Assembly (NCBI RefSeq): GCF_024372725.1
Contig: NZ_VOUA01000002.1
Span: 62,001-126,000, forward strand
Origin: Methanosarcina sp. KYL-1
Lineage (GTDB): Archaea > Halobacteriota > Methanosarcinia > Methanosarcinales > Methanosarcinaceae
Reading direction: 5' to 3'
DNA: 64,000 nt
Made by a program: the position numbers and the translations under genes. The notes under the pieces are model-generated. The model saw nothing but the letters and a program-made list of their open reading frames with translations. It had not been told where the DNA came from and searched no databases. Shown here piece by piece: positions 7,603-15,884 of this stretch. Positions within the stretch are counted from its first letter, which is position 1, and the number at the start of each line of letters is the position of its first letter.

Positions 7603-9798
7603 TTACTGGATCCTTGCAAACATACGGTCCAGCTCCCCTTTCGTAAAGGAAATGACCGTTGGCCTCCCGTGGGGGCAGGAGTAAGGGTTTTCTGCCTGTT
7701 TCAACTGCTCGATAAGTTCTTCCATCTGCCTTATGTTGCAGGCTGCCCCTCCTTTGATTGCCGCCCTGCAGGCCATGGTCTTGCAGACCCTTTCCGAAAC
7801 CCCCGTGTCCTTTTTGACCTTGCCTCCTGCGAGGAGGTCGGATATGACGTCATGGATAATGTCCGGGTCTTCCAGCCGCCCGAATACTTCCGGAACAAAG
7901 GTGACCACGTAGGTGTTGTCCCCGAACTCCGAGATCCCGAAACCGTATTCCTCCAGGTAGGGGATGTATTCTTCCATGAGAACCTTTTCTTTGGGGGTAA
8001 GGTCTATCGTGACCGGGGTAATGAGCTCCTGCACCCTGGACTTTTTCAGCCTCAGGACCTGCTCATAAAGGATGCGTTCGTGGGCTGCGTGCTGGTCGAT
8101 AATCACAAGGTCTTCTCCCTTTTCGGCAAGAATGTACATTTTCGAGACCTGTCCTATGATCCGCAGGCCTTCGAGGGGGTCGGTGTTTGCCTTTTTCACG
8201 GGCTTTTTCTTTTGAGTCTCCCCGGTTTCCGTATCACCGGCTCCTCTATTTCCGACTCTTTCATTTCCGACTCTTTCATTTCCGACTCTTTCATTTCCTA
8301 CTTCTACATCCCCTGCTCCTGCATCTCCAGCTTCTTTTTTCCCTGCCCCTTCTGCCCCTTCCTTTTCATTTTTCTTTTCTTCCCCCTGCCCGTTTTCCTT
8401 CCGGGCTTCAGGGGCTTTGCTTTCCCCCCCCATATCCAGGAGGCGCTCCGACCTTTTCAGCCTCCTTTCGGTGTCTTTTACGGGGTAGCTGTAGGTCTCA
8501 CGGCTGTAAGTTTCGGGTTTTTCCCTGAAGAGTTTGCTCCCGCTGTCCGAAATCCCTGCTTTCTCCGGAAACTCCACGCCCTTTTTTTCTGCCTTTTTCT
8601 CTTCTACCCTTTTCTCTTCTACCCTTTTCTCTTCTACCCTTTTCTCTTCTACCCTTTTCTCTTCTACCCTTTTCTCTTCTGCCTGCTTTTCGGGCTCTTC
8701 TTTAGCTCCCGGAATTTGTGGCTTTTCTGCGGCAGCCGGGGCTTCAAAGGTTTTCTGGAAGGTCCTGCCCTCTTTTTCCCTGATCTCGGGGGCAAGCCCG
8801 TGTTCCGATAGGGATTTTTCCACGGCCCGGGTGACGGCATCTCCCAGTTCCTTTTCCCGGCTGAAGCGGACCTCGGCTTTTCTGGGGTGCACATTTACGT
8901 CTACCTCCTGCGGGTCGAGGGTGAGGGAGAGCACGGCCACAGGATAACGGTCTTTTGGGATTTTCGTGTAGTATCCCAGGCGGACGGCAGCGTTGACGGC
9001 TTTTGAGGTTACGGGACGGGTGTTTACGAAAAGGAAAAGCTGGTCGCTCCCCCCCCGGGTTAGTTCGGGCTTTGAGACGTAGCCCCGGAGCTCAAAGTCT
9101 TCCTCCCGGAATTCCAGGGGGAGCATGGACCTGGCAGTTTCGGGGCCGAGCAGGTTTACGACACTGTTGAAGAGGTCATCCGAACCGGAGTTCCGGAGGA
9201 CCGGCTTTCCTTCGCTGAGCAGGGCAAAGGAGATCCCCGGGTTTGCCAGGGCGAGCCTGGTGACGAGGTCCGTGATATGGGCAAGTTCGGTGCGGTCGCT
9301 TTTCAGGTACTTGCGCCGGGCAGGGGTGTTGAAGAAGAGGTCTTTTACATGCACTGAGGTCCCCGGGGCTGTCCCGGCATCCGAGCTTTCCTGCACCTTA
9401 CCCCCATGGATGACTATCCTGGTGCCTGCAAGTTCTTCCGGGGGCCGGGTCAGGATTTCCACCTTTGCAATGGCGGTGATGGATGCCAGGGCTTCTCCCC
9501 GGAACCCCATGGTGGTCATGGTGTCCAGGTCTTCGATTTTCGTAAGCTTGCTTGTTGCGTGTTTTTCATATGCGAGGAGGGCATCTGCCCGGCTCATCCC
9601 GCAGCCGTTGTCCCTGACCAGGATGGACTGCTTTCCCCCTTTTTCGACCTCGATCCTTATTTCCGTGGCTCCCGCATCGATTGCGTTGTCCACCAGTTCC
9701 TTTACAACGGACGAGGGGCGTTCGATCACCTCCCCGGCTGCGATCTTGTTTATGGTGTCCTTATCAAGGATCCGGATTTTGTTTCCCTGCCCTTCCAT
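7603..9798 (-). CDS. mutL: DNA mismatch repair protein MutL
   Basis: MutL couples mismatch recognition by MutS to strand incision. Residues 1 to about 330 form the GHKL ATPase (IAAGEVIERP, ELVDNAIDAGA, DNGCGM, TMGFRGEAL). The C-terminal domain holds the endonuclease metal motif DQHAAHERILYE (about residue 567), plus ACRAA and CPHGRP, so this is a nicking MutL as in bacteria lacking MutH. The linker between (about 345-540) is unusually charged and repetitive: EEKRV five times and NERVG three times, coded by 15-bp tandem repeats (8601-8690 and about 8250-8295). At 731 residues it is longer than most MutL proteins because of this linker. It lies 129 bases downstream of mutS. Bacterial-type mutSL in Methanosarcina is generally viewed as acquired from bacteria. 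Confidence 0.95.
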   Translation of the reverse strand: MEGQGNKIRILDKDTINKIAAGEVIERPSSVVKELVDNAIDAGATEIRIEVEKGGKQSILVRDNGCGMSRADALLAYEKHATSKLTKIEDLDTMTTMGFRGEALASITAIAKVEILTRPPEELAGTRIVIHGGKVQESSDAGTAPGTSVHVKDLFFNTPARRKYLKSDRTELAHITDLVTRLALANPGISFALLSEGKPVLRNSGSDDLFNSVVNLLGPETARSMLPLEFREEDFELRGYVSKPELTRGGSDQLFLFVNTRPVTSKAVNAAVRLGYYTKIPKDRYPVAVLSLTLDPQEVDVNVHPRKAEVRFSREKELGDAVTRAVEKSLSEHGLAPEIREKEGRTFQKTFEAPAAAEKPQIPGAKEEPEKQAEEKRVEEKRVEEKRVEEKRVEEKRVEEKKAEKKGVEFPEKAGISDSGSKLFREKPETYSRETYSYPVKDTERRLKRSERLLDMGGESKAPEARKENGQGEEKKNEKEGAEGAGKKEAGDAGAGDVEVGNERVGNERVGNERVGNRGAGDTETGETQKKKPVKKANTDPLEGLRIIGQVSKMYILAEKGEDLVIIDQHAAHERILYEQVLRLKKSRVQELITPVTIDLTPKEKVLMEEYIPYLEEYGFGISEFGDNTYVVTFVPEVFGRLEDPDIIHDVISDLLAGGKVKKDTGVSERVCKTMACRAAIKGGAACNIRQMEELIEQLKQAENPYSCPHGRPTVISFTKGELDRMFARIQ

Positions 9799-9832
9799 GC
9801 CTCTATCTCCTTTTTTCCAGTTTCTTCTTTTT

Positions 9833-9942
9833 CCCGATTCGTGGTCTTGAAGCTTAACCCAACATTTTCCCGATTCATGATCTTGAAGCTTTATCCAAGC
9901 ATTTTTCCCGATTCGTGGTCTTGAAGCTTAACCCAGCATCTT
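9833..9942. repeat. Imperfect tandem repeat, 36-38 bp x 3, between mutS and mutL
   Basis: Three copies of a unit starting CCCGATTCRTGRTCTTGAAG begin at 9833, 9869 and 9907. The third copy includes the mutS stop codon, so the other two look like duplications of the mutS 3' end and carry the same stop-like TTAA context. Confidence 0.85.
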
Positions 9943-12666
9943 TTTCAGTTCGTGAAGCTTGTTCAGGGCTTCAAGGGGTGTCATCTCGTCCACGTTCAGC
10001 CTCTTCAGGGCGACTTCCACGGGGCTTTGCCTGTTTGCCTGCGCCTGGGACCCTCCGCCTCCGCTGCCGGGGTCAAAAAGCATCATCTGGGTGTAGCGTG
10101 TGGCTGCCTTGCCTTTTTTCCTTTTCCCGTTTTCCCCTTCTTCGGCTTCTTCCAGCAGGTTTTCCCGTTCCAGTTCCTTCAGGATCTCGTTTGCCCTGTC
10201 TATCACCTTTTCCGGGACCCCGGCAAGCCTTGCCACATGGATCCCGTAACTCCGGTCCGTTGCCCCAGGCACGATTTTTCTCAGGAAGACCAGTTCGTGG
10301 CCTTCTTCTTTCACTGCGATGTGGTAGTTTTTGACCCGCTTTAACTTTTCCTCAAGGGCTGTCAACTGGTGGTAGTGCGTGGCAAAAAGGGCCCTTACCC
10401 CGACCTTTCCCCGGTTGTGCAGGTACTCAACCACGGCTTTTGCAATGCTGTACCCGTCGTAGGTGCTTGTCCCTCTCCCGATTTCGTCCAGGAGGACCAG
10501 GCTTTTGGGGCTTGCGTTGTTAAGGATGTTTGCAAGCTCCACCATCTCCACCATGAAAGTGCTCTGCCCGGATGCCAGGTCGTCAAAAGCTCCTATCCTC
10601 GTAAAGACCTGGTCCACGACCCCTATCGAGGCATGGGACGCCGGGACAAAGGAGCCGGCCTGGGCCATGATCGCAATCAGGGCTGTCTGGCGCATGTAGG
10701 TGGACTTTCCTGCCATGTTGGGGCCCGTTACCAGCAAAAACTGCTTTTCCTTGCAGTCCATTTCAGTATCGTTCGGGACAAAACCCCCGGGCACGGTGTT
10801 TTCGACCACCGGGTGCCTCCCGTCCCTTATCAGGATTTTGCAGTCTTCGGTTAGCTGGGGGCGGACGTAGTTGTTGTTTTCGGCAGCCTCCGCCAGGTTT
10901 GCGAGCACGTCCAGGGTCCCGATCCTTTCTGCGGTTTTCTGGAGCTCTTTTGAACAGGCTGCCAGGGTCCGGGTGATTTCCGTGAAAATTTCGTATTCCA
11001 GGGCCACGGCTTTTTCATTGGCTGTCAGGATCAGGCTTTCCTTTTCCTTGAGTTCCGGCGTAAAGAAACGCTCGGCGTTGGCCATGGTCTGTTTCCTGAT
11101 GTAGTCATCGGGTACCTGGGCGTTGTTAGCGTTGGTAACTTCTATGTAGTAACCAAAGACCCTGTTGTACCCCACTTTCAGGGACTTGATTCCGCTCCTG
11201 TCCCTCTCTTTTTGCTGGAATGCGGCAATCCACTGCTTGCTGTTGCTTGCAATGTCCCGCAGTTCGTCCAGTTCTGCACTGTACCCCTGCTTTATCATCC
11301 CCCCTTCCCTGACTGAAACCGGGGGCTCTTCTCCAATTGCGTTTTCTATCAGGTCCACCAGGGTCTCAAGTTCGGAAAAAGCAGCAAGTTCCTCTGCGCA
11401 CTCTTCCAGGAGCCCGGCTCCTGCCTTTTCCCGCAGGCAGTCCCGGATAGGGGGGACAGCAGCCAGGGACTTTTTAAGGGCGACCAGGTCCCTTGCGTTG
11501 GAATTCCCGTACACGACCCTGCCGACCAGGCGTTCGATGTCCCTTACGTCGGATAGCCAGTCCCGGAGGTCGTAGCGGAGCAGGGCGTCTCCTGCCAGTT
11601 CTTCCACCGCGTCCAGCCGGAGGTTGGCCTTTTCTACGGAGAGGAGGGGTTTTAAGAGCCACTTTTTCAGGGTCCTGCTTCCCATCGGGGTCCTTGTGCT
11701 GTTTAAGATGCGAAAAAGGGAGTTTTCGTCCCCGTCGTCCCGGACGTTCTTTGCGATTTCCAGGTTCCGCAGGGTTACCGAATCAAGGATCATGAACTCG
11801 GAGTTCGAGTAAGTCCGAAGAGTATTGATATGGGCAAGGTCCCGCATCTGGGTGGTCTTTGCATACTCCAGGGCAGCCCAGGCGGAATACACGGCAAGCT
11901 CCATGCCCTCACACCCCATTCCTTCCAGGGTTGCGACCTTGAAGTGGGTTTTTAGCTTTTCTCCGGCTTCCGCAAGTTCGGAAAGTCCGGGGGCAAACTC
12001 CTGGACGATGGTCTGCTCCCTCAGCCGGGCCAAAAGTCTGGAGTTCCCGTAAAGGGAAGGCGGGAGGATGCATTCAGCAGGGTGCATGCGGGCAATTTCG
12101 CTCAGGAGCTTTTCAAAACTGTCCGAGTCCCGGAACTGCGTGGTAAGAAACTCTCCTGTGGAGATGTCCAGGAAAGAGACCCCGAATTCCATTTCCTTTT
12201 CCTTCTCCTTTTCTTTCTCCTTTTCTTCTCCCTTTCCGGTTTTTCCTGCTTTCCCGGCTTCCCTTCCGGCCACGGCCATCAGGTAGTTGTTCGAGGCGTC
12301 CGAAAACATGGAAGAGTCGATGGCTGTCCCCGGGGTCACCACCCGGACAACGCCCCTTTTTACGACGCCTTTTGCCTGCTTCGGGTCTTCCAGTTGTTCG
12401 CAGATGGCCACTTTATACCCTTTGTTGATAAGCCTGGGCAGGTAGGTGTCAATAGCATGATAGGGGATTCCTGCAAGCGGCATCCTCTCCCCCGCCCTGT
12501 CCTTTCCCCGTGCGGTCAGGGTGATTTCAAGTTCCTTTGCAATGGTTTTTGCGTCTTCCCCGAAGGACTCGTAGAAGTCACCCATCCTGAAGAAGATGAG
12601 GGCATCGGGGTATGTCTCCTTGGCTTCGTAGTACTGGCGCATTGCAGGGGTCATCTGGTCATTCAT
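9928..12666 (-). CDS. mutS: DNA mismatch repair protein MutS
   Basis: MutS binds mismatches and signals to MutL. The N-terminal mismatch-recognition motif is visible (FRMGDFYESF, with the F-x-E of the bacterial MutS1 type). The ATPase has Walker A GPNMAGKST and Walker B LVLLDEIGRGTSTYDG. It has 912 residues with the full clamp and core domains. Two low-complexity insertions are seen: a (KE)n stretch around residues 150-160 and a Gly/Lys-rich stretch close to the C-terminus. It is followed on the same strand by mutL, presumably as one transcript. Confidence 0.96.
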   Translation of the reverse strand: MNDQMTPAMRQYYEAKETYPDALIFFRMGDFYESFGEDAKTIAKELEITLTARGKDRAGERMPLAGIPYHAIDTYLPRLINKGYKVAICEQLEDPKQAKGVVKRGVVRVVTPGTAIDSSMFSDASNNYLMAVAGREAGKAGKTGKGEEKEKEKEKEKEMEFGVSFLDISTGEFLTTQFRDSDSFEKLLSEIARMHPAECILPPSLYGNSRLLARLREQTIVQEFAPGLSELAEAGEKLKTHFKVATLEGMGCEGMELAVYSAWAALEYAKTTQMRDLAHINTLRTYSNSEFMILDSVTLRNLEIAKNVRDDGDENSLFRILNSTRTPMGSRTLKKWLLKPLLSVEKANLRLDAVEELAGDALLRYDLRDWLSDVRDIERLVGRVVYGNSNARDLVALKKSLAAVPPIRDCLREKAGAGLLEECAEELAAFSELETLVDLIENAIGEEPPVSVREGGMIKQGYSAELDELRDIASNSKQWIAAFQQKERDRSGIKSLKVGYNRVFGYYIEVTNANNAQVPDDYIRKQTMANAERFFTPELKEKESLILTANEKAVALEYEIFTEITRTLAACSKELQKTAERIGTLDVLANLAEAAENNNYVRPQLTEDCKILIRDGRHPVVENTVPGGFVPNDTEMDCKEKQFLLVTGPNMAGKSTYMRQTALIAIMAQAGSFVPASHASIGVVDQVFTRIGAFDDLASGQSTFMVEMVELANILNNASPKSLVLLDEIGRGTSTYDGYSIAKAVVEYLHNRGKVGVRALFATHYHQLTALEEKLKRVKNYHIAVKEEGHELVFLRKIVPGATDRSYGIHVARLAGVPEKVIDRANEILKELERENLLEEAEEGENGKRKKGKAATRYTQMMLFDPGSGGGGSQAQANRQSPVEVALKRLNVDEMTPLEALNKLHELKKMLG

Positions 12667-12728
12667 TTTTATTCCACTGAAGCTGTTAAATTGGTTTGGT
12701 GTAATAGTGTAAAATAGAAAGCAGGGTG

Positions 12729-12780
12729 CAGTTAATCTGGCAAATTAGTTCGGGTCAGTTAATCTGGTAAATTAGTTCGG
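12729..12780. repeat. Direct repeat, 25 bp x 2, upstream of mutS
   Basis: Two copies of a 25-base sequence beginning CAGTTAATCTGG and ending TTAGTTCGG are separated by two bases and differ at one position. They lie 60-115 bases upstream of the mutS start and could be a regulatory site or a chance duplication. Confidence 0.75.
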
Positions 12781-12894
12781 CTCAAATTAGCTTAAGCCTG
12801 TTGCCGCATCCCAGCAGGCTGATTGCCATTGCCGGGTCACTGCAGCTTGAATTTTATACCTTTTGAATGCTATGCCTTTATGTGAATCATGCTT

Positions 12895-12906
12895 CTTATA
12901 TATAAT
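12895..12906 (+). promoter_or_regulatory. TATA box for the small zinc-ribbon gene
   Basis: TATATATAATTT lies about 25 bases before the expected transcript start near 12930, which itself is just ahead of AAAGGAGG (12934-12941). It leaves room for only a very short leader and so supports translation start close to 12950. Confidence 0.55.
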
Positions 12907-12949
12907 TTAACAATTCGGCATTGTAAACCTATCAAAGGAGGAAACTATT

Positions 12950-13192
12950 CTGAGCCGGGAGAAATTGATCGAGGTTTGCCCTGTCTGCGGGAATGCGGAC
13001 CTGTATTATGAGGTAGGAGGGTATGCAGGGGCGGTCTATCACTGTAAGGAATGCGGTTATGTGGGGGCCTTCGTTGTCGAAGGCAATGAGGAAATGGTTG
13101 AGAAAATCAGGGAGAAGTATAAGAGGGAAAAGGGGAAGGAACGTGAAAAGGGAAAGGAGCATGAAAATGGGAAGGAAGAGGAAGAAAAGTAA
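12950..13192 (+). CDS. Small zinc-ribbon protein with charged tail, apparent CTG start
   Basis: This protein of about 80 residues has two Cys pairs, CPVCG and CKECG, forming a zinc ribbon in residues 8-40, and a Lys/Glu-rich low-complexity tail made of EKGKE-type repeats. Function unknown; such ribbons may bind nucleic acid or protein. The first standard start in frame is TTG at 12965, 23 bases from the strong AAAGGAGG. The codon at ideal spacing (8 bases) is CTG at 12950, reading CTG-AGC-CGG, a single-base variant of ATG-AGC-CGG. I therefore place the start there. Confidence 0.65.
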   Translation: MSREKLIEVCPVCGNADLYYEVGGYAGAVYHCKECGYVGAFVVEGNEEMVEKIREKYKREKGKEREKGKEHENGKEEEEK

Positions 13193-13440
13193 GTCAGCAA
13201 AATAATTTGCAGGTCTGCAAATATGAGATTCCTGACTTAATGGCTTTTCAAAATCTTGCAAGTAATGTTTTGCAAGTGCCCTTCCTAAAAAATTCTGCGT
13301 ATTTTTTCTTTGTTACCCGATTCTTGATCGTCTATACTCTGATTATATCAAGTTAAATTCAGTATCTGATTTGAGAACCTCATTCGGAACTAATAATTTC
13401 ATGGAATAATTATTTAACTGTTCCTGTCCTTTAAGGCATC

Positions 13441-13566
13441 ATGAGCACTATTACAAGTTCCTCTATTCTATTCATCTCGGGTGGGCATCTTCTTTTATTT
13501 TTGTTATTTTTTGTACTCTGCATCTTTTTCATTTTTTACTTATTTTACAGGAAAAAGAGAAAGTGA
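13441..13566 (+). CDS. Small single-pass membrane protein (41 aa)
   Basis: ATG to TGA encodes 41 residues: a short polar N-terminus, one long hydrophobic helix (about residues 16-35) rich in Leu and Phe, and a basic C-terminal RKKRK. This is the charge pattern of a single-span membrane protein with the C-terminus inside. There is no strong ribosome binding site and no family is recognised. A MITE begins 38 bases downstream. Confidence 0.4.
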   Translation: MSTITSSSILFISGGHLLLFLLFFVLCIFFIFYLFYRKKRK

Positions 13567-13604
13567 TATTTGCGAAATACATCTGTAATCTTTTTTATCT
13601 TTTT

Positions 13605-13719
13605 AGGACTTACGCAGTTGAGGGATGAAATCAAGCACATGCGACCTTGTAAATAGTATTGTGATTTATACAGTTAAGTGTTTTCCACTTTTGTTTTTCA
13701 GTTCAACTGCTTAAGTCCT
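13605..13719. mobile_element. MITE, 115 bp, with terminal inverted repeats and 8-bp target duplication
   Basis: The ends AGGACTTACGCAGTTGA and, inverted, AGGACTTAAGCAGTTGA match at 16 of 17 positions. The element is flanked on both sides by ATCTTTTT (13597-13604 and 13720-13727), a perfect 8-bp target-site duplication. It has no coding capacity and would need a transposase in trans. Confidence 0.85.
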
Positions 13720-14073
13720 ATCTTTTTTTTCAAAGCTACAAGGTTTTTGAATTAGTTTTTAGAGAACCGGGACTCTCACCGCCTGCTGAGTGGAGGCTTT
13801 TTCCGATAAATTGCATGAAAAGATGAAAGAATAACCGAAACGTCCATGAGAGCCGGCTGTTTTATTTACATCACTATCTTTTGATAATTTTTTATATATT
13901 TTCATAAAAAATTAACACAATGTTGATACTTTTTTACATCCCTGCGTAAAAAATTAACTGGCACTCTCATAAAAGCTAAGGTTTTTAAATGAAGCATCTC
14001 TTACTTGCAATTATTCGGAAGTTAATTTCCACCATACAGCAAATCCTGAAAAACCTCAATAAATGTGATACGC

Positions 14074-14469
14074 ATGAAACTTCGGATAGTAAGTTCTAAA
14101 GATGAAATCGAAACGTTAAAAGAAAGTGAAGAATTAATTCACCTGGCATTCAGGCCTTCCAACAAAGATTTATTCAAACTTGTTATGAGATGCCCGGATG
14201 TAAAAGCGATCCATATCCCTGCTTCATACAAGAATACCATTTCTAGCTCTGCCCAGATGTACCTCTCAATGCAGGGCATTGCCTTACTTGAAGGCGATGT
14301 ATGGGGCCACAGGAAAGACATCAGTGAATATTCAGAAATTTCTCCGCGCGTCTTTGACCGCATAAAGGAACTAAAGTCAGAAGGGCTTTTTGATCAGGGA
14401 ATTGTTGAAAGGGTTGTGGGAGAAACCAGGCTCAGCTCTGACTTCATAACTTTTATCATGTCTCTCTGA
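14074..14469 (+). CDS. DUF1699-family protein
   Basis: This 131-residue soluble protein (KLRIVSSKDEIETL at the start, LAFRPSNKDLFKL, FVM/VKAIHIPASYK in the middle) belongs by recollection to the DUF1699 family, found almost only in Methanosarcinales and of unknown function. The ATG at 14074 is preferred over a GTG nine bases upstream. It is monocistronic, with a tRNA-Pro gene on the opposite strand about 220 bases downstream. Confidence 0.65.
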   Translation: MKLRIVSSKDEIETLKESEELIHLAFRPSNKDLFKLVMRCPDVKAIHIPASYKNTISSSAQMYLSMQGIALLEGDVWGHRKDISEYSEISPRVFDRIKELKSEGLFDQGIVERVVGETRLSSDFITFIMSL

Positions 14470-14688
14470 TTTTTATAAAAAGCCTCATATTGGCCGATCA
14501 AATCCTGGTCGGCTTTCACTTTCTTTTTTCTGGTCCCGTTCTTCTTTTTTCCGGTGCTGTTCCGGGCTTCCTGAAAACAATACTATTAAGTCCGGTCTTA
14601 TAACATTCAATTCTTAAAAACAGAACTTGAGTACAGAAACACAAAAGTCAGAACTCTCTGTGAGAAAACAATTAGAAAATAAAGAGTT

Positions 14689-14766
14689 TGGTGGGGCCGC
14701 TGAGATTCGAACTCAAGTCGCAAGACCCCCAGCCTTGCAGGATGGACCAAGCTACCCTACGGCCCC
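14689..14766 (-). tRNA. tRNA-Pro (anticodon GGG)
   Basis: The minus strand folds as a tRNA: acceptor GGGGCCG/CGGCCCC, anticodon loop CTGGGGG with GGG, and T arm TTGAG-TTCGAAT-CTCAG with one G-T pair. The 3' ACCA is encoded (14689-14692). Confidence 0.93.
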
Positions 14767-14910
14767 GCAGAGTAGGTTACTTTTTCAATGGCAACTTTAG
14801 CTTACTTGCCATCGTAAACTATTGTAATCAAATATGTTGTATAAATGTATATCGGTAGAAAACTCCCCTGGCAATCTTTGAGTTATTTTTTATAAACTCC
14901 TGATTCTGCC

Positions 14911-15528
14911 TTACTGGTCCGTAGAATCGTGTTCAGAAGGGTTACTCAGGATGCTTTTTGCCCGCAGTACCCGCTGGACGATGGTAATATGGGATATCAC
15001 GGCTATCAGCGCAATAGCCCCTCCAAGCAGGCCTGCAAGGGCTCCGAAAGCCAGGATAAGCATCCTTTCCGTGCGCTCGGCAATGCCAACGGAGAGCTTC
15101 CGGCAGCCTGCGGACTCTGCACGGGCGCGGGTGTAACTTACAAGGAAAGAGCCTATCAGGGCAAAGCCTGCCCAGAGCCAGCCTTCAATCCCCAGGATGG
15201 GGGGAAGGGCGAGTTTTCCATTTACAGCCCCGGCTATGATCCCGAGGAACATCAACCCGTCGGAGTAGCGGTCGCAGACTGAGTCCAGCACCCCTCCAAA
15301 GGGTGTGATGATGCCCTTTGCTCTTGCGACTCCCCCGTCCAGCATGTCAAAGACTCCACTGAAGAGGATCAGGAGCCCTCCTTCAAAAGGCCTGCCCAGG
15401 GCAAATGCCGCCCCTGCAACCACACTTACCGCAAAACCCAGGAGGGTAAGGGTGTTTGGGGAAAGGGGGACCTTGCGGGCAAGGGGAGTTATTCTCTCTC
15501 TTACGCTGGTTTTCAGCTCATTGAGTAT
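14911..15528 (-). CDS. CDP-alcohol phosphatidyltransferase (archaeal lipid head-group synthesis)
   Basis: This integral membrane enzyme transfers an alcohol phosphate to a CDP-activated archaeal lipid; archaetidylinositol-phosphate synthase is the most likely activity. The family signature D-x2-DG-x2-AR-x8-G-x3-D-x3-D is complete (FDMLDGGVARA, then GGVLDSVCDRYSD). Five or six membrane helices are seen. GTG at 15429 would cut off the conserved N-terminus. The frame is open to a stop at 15558, and the stretch LNELKTSVRERITPLARK just upstream looks like genuine protein. No ATG, GTG or TTG opens it; the codon at correct spacing from AAGGAAGGG is ATA at 15528, which I take as the start. Confidence 0.75.
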   Translation of the reverse strand: MLNELKTSVRERITPLARKVPLSPNTLTLLGFAVSVVAGAAFALGRPFEGGLLILFSGVFDMLDGGVARAKGIITPFGGVLDSVCDRYSDGLMFLGIIAGAVNGKLALPPILGIEGWLWAGFALIGSFLVSYTRARAESAGCRKLSVGIAERTERMLILAFGALAGLLGGAIALIAVISHITIVQRVLRAKSILSNPSEHDSTDQ

Positions 15529-15738
15529 TTCAATCCCTTCCTTGAATCTCGAATGTCAATATGGATATTGAATCCTGAATGTCTATATGGATATTGAATT
15601 ACTAATACTGAACATTGCATTTTCGGATATTTGCCTTTGCCTTCCCTGGAAGATTGGTTGTGGCCGCAAGGCCTTTAAATAATTCATGGCGGGATTCCGA
15701 TAAACTTTTGAAGGGAGAATTTGTCTGAGAAGTAGATA

Positions 15739-15871
15739 CTTAAATTCTGACATTCTTAAGTTCTGAAGTCTTGATATTCTTAAGTTCTGAAGTCTTGATA
15801 TTCTTAAGTTCTGAAGTCTTGATATTCTTAAGTTCTGAAGTCTTGATATTCTAAAGTTCTGAATTCCTGAT
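15739..15871. repeat. Tandem repeat, 24 bp x 5
   Basis: Five copies of a 24-bp unit starting ATTCTTAAGTTCTGAAG begin at 15752, 15776, 15800, 15824 and 15848 (the last degenerate), with a partial unit before. They fill the space just upstream of the HdrD-like gene, whose ATG is at 15885. Confidence 0.9.
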
Positions 15872-15884
15872 ATGGAGTTAAAAA

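Noticed and set aside
8601-8690. Regularly spaced 15-bp repeats as a possible CRISPR-like array.
   Set aside because: The repeats have no spacers and lie in frame inside mutL; no cas genes occur in the window.
7390-8811. A long plus-strand frame antisense to mutL.
   Set aside because: It is a shadow of the mutL repeats and codon bias on the other strand; its Phe/Leu-rich product mirrors the Glu/Lys repeats.
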